Shown here piece after piece: positions 47,315 through 55,700 of a stretch of 56,763 nucleotides of DNA (positions are counted from its first letter, which is position 1; the number at the start of each line of letters is the position of its first letter). The stretch spans positions 1-56,763 of IMG/VR virus record IMGVR_UViG_3300045970_000884, one strand, 5' to 3'. This DNA comes from a virus. Under the pieces are notes generated by a model. It was not told the DNA's origin. It ran no database searches and saw only the letters and a list, made by a program, of their open reading frames with translations. The position numbers were made by a program, and so were the translations under genes.

Positions 47315-47808
47315 GAATCGCAGTCACGAAGCACGCCGTCGACCGCTTCCGAGAGAGGGTCGAAGGGGCGAAGGGGTTCCAAGAGGAGTCCATCCGTCGA
47401 CAGGTCCGCAAGATCGTCGAGGATGGACTCCGTCTTGGAGTCGTGAAGGACCACCCCCTGGTTGCCAACAGGCGGGTGGTTCCCTTCAAGTCAGGCGAGA
47501 CAGTTCTCTTCCTTTCCATCGGGCCCAACACCACCGACTACGAAGCCGAGATGGCCGTCATCGGAGTTCTCTTCGAGAAGGAAGTCTCGGAAGGGAAGGT
47601 GGGGTTGGGCATTCAGCTGGGGGACCTGTTCCCTGCGCTGCAAGGCATGAGGATCGGAGAGAGGAAGCCTCGCTTCATCGTCTTCGTGGGGCCGGTAGGG
47701 ACCACGGTCGAGAAGTACCTGGTGGAGAACGAGAAGGAGTTGCGCTCCATCCTCAACACCAGGGCACCCAAGCACGACGAGGTCAGCCTGTATGGCCTCA
47801 TCGACTGA
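47311..47808 (+). CDS. Protein of unknown function
   Basis: A 165-residue protein. The start of the sequence (KHAVDRFRERV) resembles RelE/BrnT-like toxin families loosely, and the middle is beta-rich with two Phe-Val-rich strands. This similarity is weak. It follows the previous gene by ATGA and precedes a small Cys gene by six bases. The function is unknown. Confidence 0.5.
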   Translation: MRIAVTKHAVDRFRERVEGAKGFQEESIRRQVRKIVEDGLRLGVVKDHPLVANRRVVPFKSGETVLFLSIGPNTTDYEAEMAVIGVLFEKEVSEGKVGLGIQLGDLFPALQGMRIGERKPRFIVFVGPVGTTVEKYLVENEKELRSILNTRAPKHDEVSLYGLID

Positions 47809-47814
47809 GGGAGC

Positions 47815-48033
47815 ATGAAGGCCTTCTGGAGAAGAGGTGGAGGAGAGGACCGCAACTACCACCTCTTCACTCGCACCGCCAAGAACAGCAACCTGGGTAT
47901 GGTCTTCTCATCGCTCTGTTGGCGCGAGTGGATCAGCACCATCCAAGAAGGAAGACCGAAGCCCTACCCGCCAGAGGCAGAGCAGCAGTGCAAAGCCTGC
48001 CTCGCCGCCATTCCGAAGGGATGCAAGACGTGA
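47815..48033 (+). CDS. Small protein with Cys motif
   Basis: A 72-residue protein with GAGGGAG upstream of ATG 47815. A Cys near residue 35 and CKAC near residue 60 with a final CKT could form a metal site. It overlaps the deoxyribosyltransferase-like gene by GTGA. Confidence 0.5.
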   Translation: MKAFWRRGGGEDRNYHLFTRTAKNSNLGMVFSSLCWREWISTIQEGRPKPYPPEAEQQCKACLAAIPKGCKT

Positions 48034-48461
48034 GAGTTTACTGTGGTACCAAGTTCGAGAACACCAAGGCGGTCCACGAAGTGTACCTCGCCCTCAGGGA
48101 GGACGGGCACACCATCACCCACGACTGGACCGAAGAGAACGCAGAAGGTCTCCACGGCAAGTTCCTCGAGGCCTATCTCGAAGGCTGCGCCGAGAAGGAC
48201 GTCGATGGGGTTCTCTCCTGCGACGCCTTCGTGCTGTTGAACTACGCCGGAATGGCTGGGGGCTTCACGGAGTTCGGAATGGCCCTGGCCGCAGGGAAGT
48301 TCATCGTCGTTCTCGACGGTAAGCATCCCGAGAAGCCGAAGAACATCTTCTATCATTTGCACTCAGTTCATCACGCAAAGGACTTGGAAGATGCTAGGAA
48401 GATGCTGCTCGCTCATGAGCTCTTCTTGCAGGACGAGGAAGAAGCCCCAGTAGCAACGTAG
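48030..48461 (+). CDS. Nucleoside 2-deoxyribosyltransferase-like enzyme
   Basis: A 143-residue enzyme starting at GTG 48030. The nucleotide-binding N-terminus RVYCGTKFE, a central DAFVLLNYAG block, and GGFTEFGMALA with the conserved catalytic Glu (E81) match the deoxyribosyltransferase family. These enzymes exchange bases on deoxynucleosides and could salvage host nucleosides for phage DNA. It is slightly shorter than usual members, and specific substrates cannot be told from the sequence. Confidence 0.72.
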   Translation: MRVYCGTKFENTKAVHEVYLALREDGHTITHDWTEENAEGLHGKFLEAYLEGCAEKDVDGVLSCDAFVLLNYAGMAGGFTEFGMALAAGKFIVVLDGKHPEKPKNIFYHLHSVHHAKDLEDARKMLLAHELFLQDEEEAPVAT

Positions 48462-48510
48462 AACCGCACGGCCCGGATGGCCGTTCACTACCCCGAAGGA
48501 GAACTACACC

Positions 48511-48693
48511 ATGGCAAAGAACACCACGAAGCCCTCGCTGAACCAGAAGATCCGCGCCGCCTCGAAGGACCTGAAGGCGCTCACCAAGGCCGTCGAGAAG
48601 AGCAGCAAGACGACCGACCGCCTCTCCGCCAAGGCCGTGAAGGTCGGCGAGAAGCTGGCGAAGCTCCAGGCCAAGGTCGCCCCCACGGCCTAG
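48511..48693 (+). CDS. Small Lys-rich coiled-coil protein
   Basis: A 60-residue protein that is nearly all Lys, Ala, Ser, Leu and Val, with a probable long amphipathic helix. GAAGGAG upstream is a good ribosome site. It could coat nucleic acid or oligomerise. It is preceded by a short GC hairpin (48468-48484) and followed by a terminator. Confidence 0.55.
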   Translation: MAKNTTKPSLNQKIRAASKDLKALTKAVEKSSKTTDRLSAKAVKVGEKLAKLQAKVAPTA

Positions 48694-48716
48694 CCGAGAA
48701 GTAGCGGAATCACCCG

Positions 48717-48756
48717 GAGGCCCGCGCTAGTCTGAGGCGGGCCTCTTTCTTTCTTC
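48717..48756 (+). terminator. Strong Rho-independent terminator
   Basis: A perfect 9-bp stem (GAGGCCCGC/GCGGGCCTC) with an 11-base loop is followed by TTTCTTTCTTC. It ends the operon before the ParB-like gene. Confidence 0.88.
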
Positions 48757-48774
48757 TCGGGATGGAAGGTAACG

Positions 48775-49659
48775 ATGTCCTCCACGAACGTGATTGCCTT
48801 GAAGTCCGGCGTCCTCCGACAGGAGGTCGTCAACATCACCATGACCATCGCCAAGAAGTGGTTGGCGACGAACTCACACAACCGCAACTTCAGCCAGAAC
48901 CGGGTGGACACCTACGCCACCGACATGCTGGCCGACAAGTGGCACCTCACCCACCAGGGCCTCGCCTTCGACAACGCGGGAGTGCTGATGGATGGGCAGC
49001 ACCGGCTCATGGCGGTCGTCCTCGCCCAGGAGGTGGCCGGCGAGGAGAAGAAGATCAGCATCCCCATGATGGTGACCTGGGGCGTCCGCAGGGAAGCCAT
49101 GGTCGTCATCGATGGCATGCTGGTCCGGAAGATCGGGGACCAGCTCCACCTCTTCGACGGCCTGGAGAACGGCCGGCGCTACGAGGCCGGCTGCCGGGTC
49201 ATCCGCTTCATCGAGAAGAGGGAGTACGGCGGCAAGCTGACCGTCGACATGGCTCGCGACATCATCTCGAGGCACAAGAGCGGTCTCGAGTGGGCCATCG
49301 GTGTCCTCACCCGTGAGCCCCTGGCGCGTGCCCCCATCATCGGCGCCATGGCCTACGCCTACCCCACTGCCCCAGAGGAAGTGAACAACTTCGCAATCCT
49401 CCTGCGCGACGGCACGGGGGATGGGTGGCACAAGGGGAGCCCGGCGTACACGCTGCGCGAGTGGCTCATCCGTACGGAGGCCGCCAACAACCGGGAGCGG
49501 AACGGCATCGTCGTGGTGGTCCTGCGCGCCCTCATGGCTCACCTGAAGAAGCAGACCCTCCTCGTCATCAAGCAGGAGGCCATGACCGGCGAGGTGGCCA
49601 TCAACGAGACGTTCAAGTACTTCCACAAGGCCCACAATAAGAAGCAGCCGCAGGTGTAG
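48775..49659 (+). CDS. ParB-like (DGQHR) phage protein
   Basis: A 294-residue protein. NRNFSQNRVDTYATDM and DGQHRLMAVVLA (73-84) match the ParB/Srx-like nuclease fold seen in many phage proteins that recognise the DGQHR motif. The C-terminal half is helical and includes a conserved-looking FKYFHKAHN end. Its role may be DNA binding or a nucleotide-hydrolysis function. It is alone between two terminators and has a poor ribosome site. Confidence 0.7.
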   Translation: MSSTNVIALKSGVLRQEVVNITMTIAKKWLATNSHNRNFSQNRVDTYATDMLADKWHLTHQGLAFDNAGVLMDGQHRLMAVVLAQEVAGEEKKISIPMMVTWGVRREAMVVIDGMLVRKIGDQLHLFDGLENGRRYEAGCRVIRFIEKREYGGKLTVDMARDIISRHKSGLEWAIGVLTREPLARAPIIGAMAYAYPTAPEEVNNFAILLRDGTGDGWHKGSPAYTLREWLIRTEAANNRERNGIVVVVLRALMAHLKKQTLLVIKQEAMTGEVAINETFKYFHKAHNKKQPQV

Positions 49660-49821
49660 GATCTGCGGGTAAGCAGTTGCGGACCCTTCGGCTTAGGTGG
49701 CTCAGCTGATGTGGAACCGCTTTGTTCAGGAGCCGTAGGGACTGTGCAGCGAGGGTCAACCGGAGAGGCTGCAACTACCTAAACCTCCGCTCGCCGGCAC
49801 GACACACCTAAGAGGCAGAAC
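49660..49821 (+). ncRNA. Candidate structured RNA
   Basis: This 162-base span between the ParB-like stop and a terminator has no gene. Several pairings fit a folded RNA. CTTAGGT (49692-49698) can pair with ACCTAA (49777-49782) or with ACCTAAG (49806-49812). GGCTC (49699-49703) pairs with GAGCC (49730-49734), and TGCAGC (49745-49750) with GCTGCA (49768-49773). It resembles a small RNA or a switch between two closing stems. It is not a tRNA: the T-arm signature is absent. Confidence 0.45.
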
Positions 49822-49858
49822 GGGGAGGCACTCGGTCCTGAGTGCCTCCCCTCTTTCT
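49822..49858. terminator. Strong terminator after the candidate RNA
   Basis: A perfect 12-bp stem (GGGGAGGCACTC with GAGTGCCTCCCC) and a GGTCCT loop is followed by TCTTTCTTA. It ends the plus-strand block and can also end the convergent minus gene at 49865. Confidence 0.88.
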
Positions 49859-49864
49859 TAGCCC

Positions 49865-50170
49865 TCAGACGTCGACCGCTCCAGCGAAGTCCGGCAAGCT
49901 CTTCAGCCAGGTGTAGAGCGAAGAGCGCACCCCGGCAGCGAGTGCGTCGTCGATGTTGGGCATGTCGACGCCCGTGACGCCGCGGTAGATGCCCCCTGTC
50001 ACCGGGGACTTCTCTGCCTCCCGTGCGGCCGCGTCCGCGTGCACGTCGACGGCCAGAGTGACCTGCCCCGTCTTGGTGTCGAAGGCGAGGTGCACGATTC
50101 GAGCGTACGCCTCTGGGGCCGCGAGACCCACGGCGGTCCTATCAGCGGTGAGGTTGAGTTGCAGAGCCAT
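49865..50170 (-). CDS. Protein of unknown function
   Basis: A 101-residue protein from ATG 50170, with AGGAGAA upstream. It has a beta-rich N-terminus and Ala-rich helices. It closes the last minus operon. No family is recognised. Confidence 0.5.
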   Translation of the reverse strand: MALQLNLTADRTAVGLAAPEAYARIVHLAFDTKTGQVTLAVDVHADAAAREAEKSPVTGGIYRGVTGVDMPNIDDALAAGVRSSLYTWLKSLPDFAGAVDV

Positions 50171-50178
50171 GTGTTCTC

Positions 50179-50355
50179 CTACTTGGTCAGGTCGTTGATG
50201 CCCGGGTACTCGTAGATCTTCTCTTTCGCCACCCGCCAGGCCTGCTGGACGATCCAGGAAAGAGACCGGTCCTGCCGGTTGGCCTCCGCCTGCATCTCGT
50301 CGAGCATGTCTTCGGGGAAGTACAGCGACTGCTTGCGCTTGTCTGTTCCTGCCAT
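50179..50355 (-). CDS. Ribbon-helix-helix small DNA-binding protein
   Basis: A 58-residue protein beginning MAGTDKRKQSLYFPEDMLDE. The strand-forming KQSLYFP is followed by helices in EMQAEANRQDRSLSWIVQ, as in Arc/CopG-type proteins that bind DNA as dimers. It closely resembles a small family (TIGR04563 as I recall it) found almost only in Myxococcota, which supports that host. That match is from memory. It lies between a peptidase gene and a small unknown gene and may regulate host or phage genes. Confidence 0.7.
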   Translation of the reverse strand: MAGTDKRKQSLYFPEDMLDEMQAEANRQDRSLSWIVQQAWRVAKEKIYEYPGINDLTK

Positions 50356-50358
50356 GTG

Positions 50359-50835
50359 TTACCTCGGTCGAACGATGACAGCAGGCCGACGAAGTACACG
50401 ACCCCTGTAGACGTTGTCTCCGTCCCACCAGCGCTCATCGAAGTCCTTCACGGACAAGGTGCGCCAGTTGCCTGAGACGTTCGGGTCCATGATGTTGACC
50501 CGGCCGCCGCTCTCGTTCACGAGAACGACGTAGTGCCCGCTCCCCTTCTTCGTCCAGCTCTGCACATCGCAGATGAGGGGGACGTCCTGCTCGAGGAGCT
50601 TGAAGGCGTCCGACAAGCTCTTGAACTCGACTTGCTTCGCTGTGAACCCCAACGCCCGCGCCGCCCCCACGATCTGGTAGAGCTCGGCCCCGTAGTGCGC
50701 TACTCCGATGGCCTTCGCCAGCAAGGCCTCTGGGACATCCTTACCATGGTGCAGCAGCACGGCGCGAAGGCAGGCCGCAGAGCAGGTCCGCTGCGTCTCC
50801 TGTTGGTGAGGTCTGACCTTGGCGAGTTTCAACAT
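50359..50835 (-). CDS. C39-type cysteine peptidase-like protein
   Basis: A 158-residue protein with the C39 (bacteriocin-leader peptidase) pattern: Q12-x5-C18 in QETQRTCSAAC, a catalytic H101 in GSGHYVVL and D117 in NIMDP. Such domains cut after Gly-Gly leaders or act as amidases. It is a stand-alone domain without a transporter, so its target is unclear. It could cut a cell wall peptide or mature a virion protein. It lies in the late minus block with membrane proteins. Confidence 0.72.
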   Translation of the reverse strand: MLKLAKVRPHQQETQRTCSAACLRAVLLHHGKDVPEALLAKAIGVAHYGAELYQIVGAARALGFTAKQVEFKSLSDAFKLLEQDVPLICDVQSWTKKGSGHYVVLVNESGGRVNIMDPNVSGNWRTLSVKDFDERWWDGDNVYRGRVLRRPAVIVRPR

Positions 50836-50900
50836 GATTGGTGGTCGCAGATAGTGGAGGTCACAGGTCCCATTGGAAGGTTCCCGTTCGCCCCTAGTGG

Positions 50901-51206
50901 CTACTCATCCGGCCAGCACCAGTACATCCCGTGGGCGGGCTGCATCGTCTTGTGAATCACGCTGGTCTGGCGCTCCATCTGCCGACCACACGAGTCCTTG
51001 CGCTCCGGGTCCCCACTGATGAAGACCAGGTTGCAACCGGGCCATGCCGAGACCTGCTTCCAGACATCCTTGCCCTCGGCGTCCTTCTCCCAGCGACCCG
51101 CGTACTCGGCCACCTGATCCCACACGATGGTGACCAGCGCGTTGTGACGAACCGCCTTCGCATCCACGAAGATGATGCTGCTGCCAACCTCGAGCTTCCT
51201 GTCCAT
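50901..51206 (-). CDS. Protein of unknown function
   Basis: A 101-residue protein with an ideal AAGGAGG ribosome site upstream of ATG 51206. It is beta-rich (VGSSIIFVDAK, LVTIVWDQVAEY) with three Cys near the C-terminus. It lies upstream of the peptidase and downstream of the lysis-like genes in the same direction. No family is recognised. Confidence 0.55.
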   Translation of the reverse strand: MDRKLEVGSSIIFVDAKAVRHNALVTIVWDQVAEYAGRWEKDAEGKDVWKQVSAWPGCNLVFISGDPERKDSCGRQMERQTSVIHKTMQPAHGMYWCWPDE

Positions 51207-51251
51207 CTGCGACCTCCTTGTTACCCCGCAGGCCAATCCTGCGGGAGGCCG

Positions 51252-52016
51252 CTATCTCCACCGCACCCCGAGCTGGCCCTGTGCGGCAACGAATCCTTTG
51301 GCGCTGAAGGCGGCGCCAGCTGAACCATCCCACTGGAGCCCCCACGTCTCGAATGGAGGGAAGAGTAGAACCGGTCCCGCCCCCAGCTTGTCTGACGTAG
51401 CCACCACGGTGCCGCCAACTCCCCAGCGGAACGGTGTGGGCTCCTTCTCTCTCAATGCCACAGGCGCCTGTCCCTGCACAGCACTTGCCCAGAGCTTCCG
51501 GCCGGTCGGTGTGTCGCGCCAGCAGGAGCCCGTACCGATGAAGACGTGGTTGTTGTTCTTGGTCTCGTAGGTGACCTCGGAGATCTCGACGTGCCCCGTG
51601 TCGCCCTCCACCACCAAGATGTCCGGCTTCTTCCCATCCGGGCCCGCCACGGGACACTCCCGAGCCGGCGTGCCTGGCGCCGCGGGGAGGGTGGGGCTTG
51701 GGATGGTCCGCCACTCCACCACCGTGATGACCTTGGGCTTCTCGCCCAGCGCCTTCCAGAGCTTCGCCCGCTCCGCGGTGAAGTCGGCATCCTTGCTGGC
51801 GATGAGCTTCTCGGCCGCGGTGAGGTCCTTCTTCGACCTCTCAGCCTCCACGGTGAGGTTGGCCTTGAGCAGCTTCTCCCTCTCCTCCGCCTTGCCCAAC
51901 GCGTCCTCTGCGGAACGGGCCCGGTTGAGCGCGGAGACGAAAAGGAAGATGGCCACCGCCAGCAGTATCACCGGCACCCACGGGATGAAGGGCTTGACCT
52001 TCTCGAAGGAGATCAC
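51252..52016 (-). CDS. Membrane-anchored coiled-coil protein, possible spanin-like
   Basis: A 254-residue protein. A single N-terminal transmembrane segment (about residues 8-28, VKPFIPWVPVILLAVAIFLF) is followed by a charged coiled coil (about 35-90) and a Pro-rich linker. The C-terminus is a beta-rich domain of about 130 residues. This resembles an inner-membrane spanin or a phage membrane protein. Its start overlaps the next membrane gene by ATGA, supporting a lysis cassette. The long C-terminal domain is unusual for a spanin. Confidence 0.5.
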   Translation of the reverse strand: MISFEKVKPFIPWVPVILLAVAIFLFVSALNRARSAEDALGKAEEREKLLKANLTVEAERSKKDLTAAEKLIASKDADFTAERAKLWKALGEKPKVITVVEWRTIPSPTLPAAPGTPARECPVAGPDGKKPDILVVEGDTGHVEISEVTYETKNNNHVFIGTGSCWRDTPTGRKLWASAVQGQAPVALREKEPTPFRWGVGGTVVATSDKLGAGPVLLFPPFETWGLQWDGSAGAAFSAKGFVAAQGQLGVRWR

Positions 52017-52375
52017 CGGCTCCCCCAGAGCCAGGCCCCGAGGCCCATGAAGATGAGGCAGACCTCGAGGTGCGTGGCGGAGGGCACGCGGTCACGGAGG
52101 AAGAAGTCTCGGTAGATGACGAGGAGGGCGAGGCCGATGAGGATGAAGGGCCCCCAGGCGGGGCCGCCCTTGCTGCCGAAGAAGTGGCCGCAGAGGGTGC
52201 CCCAGAGCGCGGGCCACAGCATCCACCTCTCTGCACCACTCCTCATCGCGTCGGTGAGCGGCGGGTCGCCCCGGACGAGCGCGATGACCTCGACGATGAG
52301 CAGAGCGACGCCGAGGAACACCCAGGTCGCTTGGGTGTAGGTCATTCCCCAGAGGATGCGCGGAAGGTCTGCCAT
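52013..52375 (-). CDS. Multi-span membrane protein, holin-like
   Basis: A 120-residue protein with three or four hydrophobic segments (about 14-33, 50-65, 74-87 and 103-117), charged loops between, and a short C-terminal tail. This fits a phage holin or membrane accessory. It overlaps the spanin-like gene by ATGA and follows the 113-residue gene with one base between. No muramidase is found nearby. Confidence 0.5.
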   Translation of the reverse strand: MADLPRILWGMTYTQATWVFLGVALLIVEVIALVRGDPPLTDAMRSGAERWMLWPALWGTLCGHFFGSKGGPAWGPFILIGLALLVIYRDFFLRDRVPSATHLEVCLIFMGLGAWLWGSR

Positions 52376-52376
52376 G

Positions 52377-52718
52377 TCAGTCCTTGGGCAAGACGGGGGC
52401 AGGAAGAGGAAGCTCTCCGGTGGTCTCCACGCCGGCGGCCGCCTTCTTGGCCAGCTTCACGGCACGCACCTTCTCGAACATCTCCTCGTCGGTGGGGTTG
52501 GTGTCCCCACCCTTCATGAGACCCATGAAGCCGGGAATGGCGGCGACCCCGAGGGTGAAGGCCCACTTCTTCCAGGGCCAGGTGATGGCCGCGTCGTAGC
52601 CGCCCTGCGGGATGATCTGGAGCAGCAGACCGGAGAGCCAGCCCAAGAAGGCACGAATGCTCTGCTTGTAGGGCTTGATGCCCTTCTGGAACTGCTTGTA
52701 CGTCGCCTTGGCCTTCAT
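52377..52718 (-). CDS. Small membrane protein, possible holin
   Basis: A 113-residue protein with two hydrophobic segments (about 20-37 and 50-67), a basic N-terminus, and a Pro/Glu C-terminal tail. It lies first in the run of membrane genes, with AAGGAGG upstream. Holin or anti-holin are possible roles. Confidence 0.5.
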   Translation of the reverse strand: MKAKATYKQFQKGIKPYKQSIRAFLGWLSGLLLQIIPQGGYDAAITWPWKKWAFTLGVAAIPGFMGLMKGGDTNPTDEEMFEKVRAVKLAKKAAAGVETTGELPLPAPVLPKD

Positions 52719-52730
52719 ACTTCCTCCTTA

Positions 52731-55700
52731 TTAGCAGCCCGCGTTGAGGCCGCCGGGGCAGTGCGGGTTCGAGATGTTGTGCGAGAGGAGCCCATCGGAC
52801 ACGTAGGTCCTGGCCCCCGCCACGGTGATGGACACGGTCACGGCGGTGACCTTCTCATCCACGATCTGCTTCACCACCCCAGGCTGCGAGCCATCGAGGA
52901 TCTCTCCGGGCTCGAGGTCGTAGGCCATGAGCCAACCACCACCCGAGAAGAAGCGATGGCTCGGGGTGACGCGAAGGATGCGCCCGTCCTCGAGCTCCAC
53001 TCGAACGATGGGAAGCTTGTTGATGTTCACAGCCTTGATCGGGAAGGATCCCCAGACGTCGACTCCGGAGTCTGGCTTGGTCCAGACCTGGTCTCCCACC
53101 TTGAGGGTCTCGACCGCCACCACCCGATTGTCGGGCAGGAGGATTGGAGTGCCTGGCACCACACAGAGGCAGCAGTCCGTTACTGGGTCCGCGCCTGCGG
53201 CGGTGTCATTGACGGTGATGGTCGCGGTCGCCGTCTTGCCGTTGGCGTCGGTCACCTGGACGGTAGCGCCGGAGGGGAAGGACGCCGCAGTCGGCTGCCA
53301 CGATACCGACCTGCTCGCCGTCGGGCTGGACGTGATCCAGTGGCCATTCGCACCACCTGTGGGGGTGGAGAGAGTGAATGGACCAGTCCCTCCCACGATG
53401 GAGAGGAACGCGGTCTCTCCGTCGTTCTGCCAGACGGTCTGCGCAGCAGGAGTCAGGTAGACGTCAGGGAGTGGCGTCGGCAAGCCGGCGCCGCCCGGGA
53501 TCATGTAGAGCGTCGAGTCCGTCGTGGTGGTGACGAACCAGTAGGTGCTGGAGCCCCCGAAGGCGTTGTAGATGGTGATGCGGGCAGCCGGTACGGTGCC
53601 CGCTCCCATGGTGGGGAGGCACATGGTTGCCGTGATGCCGGTTGCGTTCACCGCATCCGATGAGGTGAGCGACGCGAAGAGCCGATCTGAGATCGAGTGG
53701 AAGGACTTGAGAAGCACCGCACTGACCGTGCCGTTCGTCCCTCCGGTGTCCTTGTACTGGGTCGGGTACGTGCTGCGGTCCCAGGCCCGGTCCATCGTGT
53801 ACCACTCGACCGTGGCGTGCCGCATCGCCTCGAGGTTGTCCGAGTTCGAGGAAGGCTGCAACGTGAGCAGGAGAGCACCCGCCTTGAGGGTGGTGTCCCA
53901 GACCTGCTTCGTGGCCGTCAGCTTGGTGATGTTGGGGCAGCCCCCCATGACCTGAGCCGAGATGTTGCCGCGCCAGAAGTACTGGACGCCGGCCGACCCA
54001 ACCGTCCCGTACCTGGCGATCCTTCTCCAGATCCGTTCGATGAGCTCCATGGACGTGTACTGGGAGCCGTTTTCGTAGAGGGTGAATCCGTCCTTGGTGA
54101 CGTCCATGACGGGCACGCTCGCGGCCACATCATTGGCGACACGGAAGAGCGGAGAGGTGTCAGTCTTCGGACCATCCTTTGGTGCCACGCGGACGGGCCC
54201 GTCCCCCACCGTGTTGGCCCGGAGAGTCAGCGGGGAGACCCCAATCGTGGCTTGGTTGGCCGTGAGGGTGTGCCCCGTCTCCCAAGACGTCCACAGCCCT
54301 CCAGGATCGGTCGTCACCCAGCCGGTGGAGTAGTTGATACCGGTGATCACGCCATGGTCATCTGCGTTAAGGGTGTCAGTGACAGTGTCCCCCGTCCGGA
54401 ACTTGGCGACATCGGTCAGGCTCATCTGGAAAGACTCGACAGTGAACGCGATGACCACTCCGCTCACGCTCTGCGCCGGCACGTAGCCGCTCTCGATCAC
54501 GGGGACCGTGAGCTTCGCAGAGAGGATCGCCTCTCCTGTAGCTGGGGCCGCTCCCGCGGCTCCGACGCGCAACCCCCTAGTGAGGATTGCGCTTCCGTCC
54601 ACGAGACTCACGGTGCCGTTGGCGTTGGTGACCGTGGCCGAGGAAGAAGAGATCGACTGGGTCACTGCCAAGGTTCCGGAAACCGTCGTAGACACCGCGC
54701 CAATGGCCACCAAGGTGGCGTTGGTCCCAAGGTAGACACCAACGTTGGAGACTCCCACGTACGTGTTGGCGGACCCGGTGCCCACGGTCGTGGAGGTTGT
54801 CCCGAAGAGGCTAAGCGTTCCCGCATAGCCCTCGACCACCGGAGTGGAGACCTTGGTGGTGCCGATGAGCGTCGACGCTTGGGCGCTTCCCGTGACCGTG
54901 ATGCTTGCTCCGGAGATCGACAACGTCACCGCCAGGGTGCCGAGGACCACCGTCGAGGTACTCGCGCCTCCGAGGCTCACCGTAGTGGCGTTGGTGCCGA
55001 GGTACACGGTGATGGACCCATCTCCGACGCGAGTGCTGGTCGCTCCGAAGAGGCTGAGCGTCCCCTGTCCGCCGTAGATGGCCACCTCTCCACCGACTCC
55101 GGTGGAGAGGTTTGCCATCGAGACGAGATCACCCGTGATCGAGTCGAAGCAGTCGACGGCGAAGATGGTGCTGCTGGGAGAGACGAAGAGCTCCCCAACC
55201 TTGGGGTCGGAGACCGGGAGGGTGAGGTTCTTGAGGATGACCTTCTGGGAGTCGGACGAGGTGAGGAGCGGACTGCTCCCGTTCCTCGCCAGAGAGATTG
55301 AAGGGTTCTCCCCCCGAATCATGATGGGATACCCCGCGGTAACCCATCCACCGACTGGGCTCGCTTGGTCGTAGGTGACGACGATCTCCGTCACGTCGAC
55401 AGCGCGCAGCGCGCAGTAGTAGATCGCCGTCTGGATGTCGGGGAGCATCGCGTAGGCCCCGCCCACGGTCACATGCTCCGTGACTTCTCCGGCGATGCGT
55501 AGGTCGTGCGTGATGGCGCCGCTGACCACCTTGGCGATAGGGATGCCGGTGCCGGGCAGCAAAGTGCCGGCGGATGTCGCAAGAGTCGCGGCACCAGAGG
55601 TTGTGAGGATGATGTAGCCGGTGTAGCTGCCCAGCCCTGTGAGCGTCGAACTCACGTCGTTACGGAACCCGTTCTTCCGGATCACCATCCCGGAGACCGT

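Noticed and set aside
47311-47808. RelE/BrnT-type toxin
   Set aside because: Only the KHAVDRFRERV segment is suggestive. The rest does not match and no antitoxin gene is adjacent, so the call was left as unknown.
49660-49821. tRNA or tmRNA in the gap
   Set aside because: A cloverleaf-like start GGCTCAGCTGAT is present, but there is no GGTTCRA T-arm, no CCA-side pairing and no anticodon stem.
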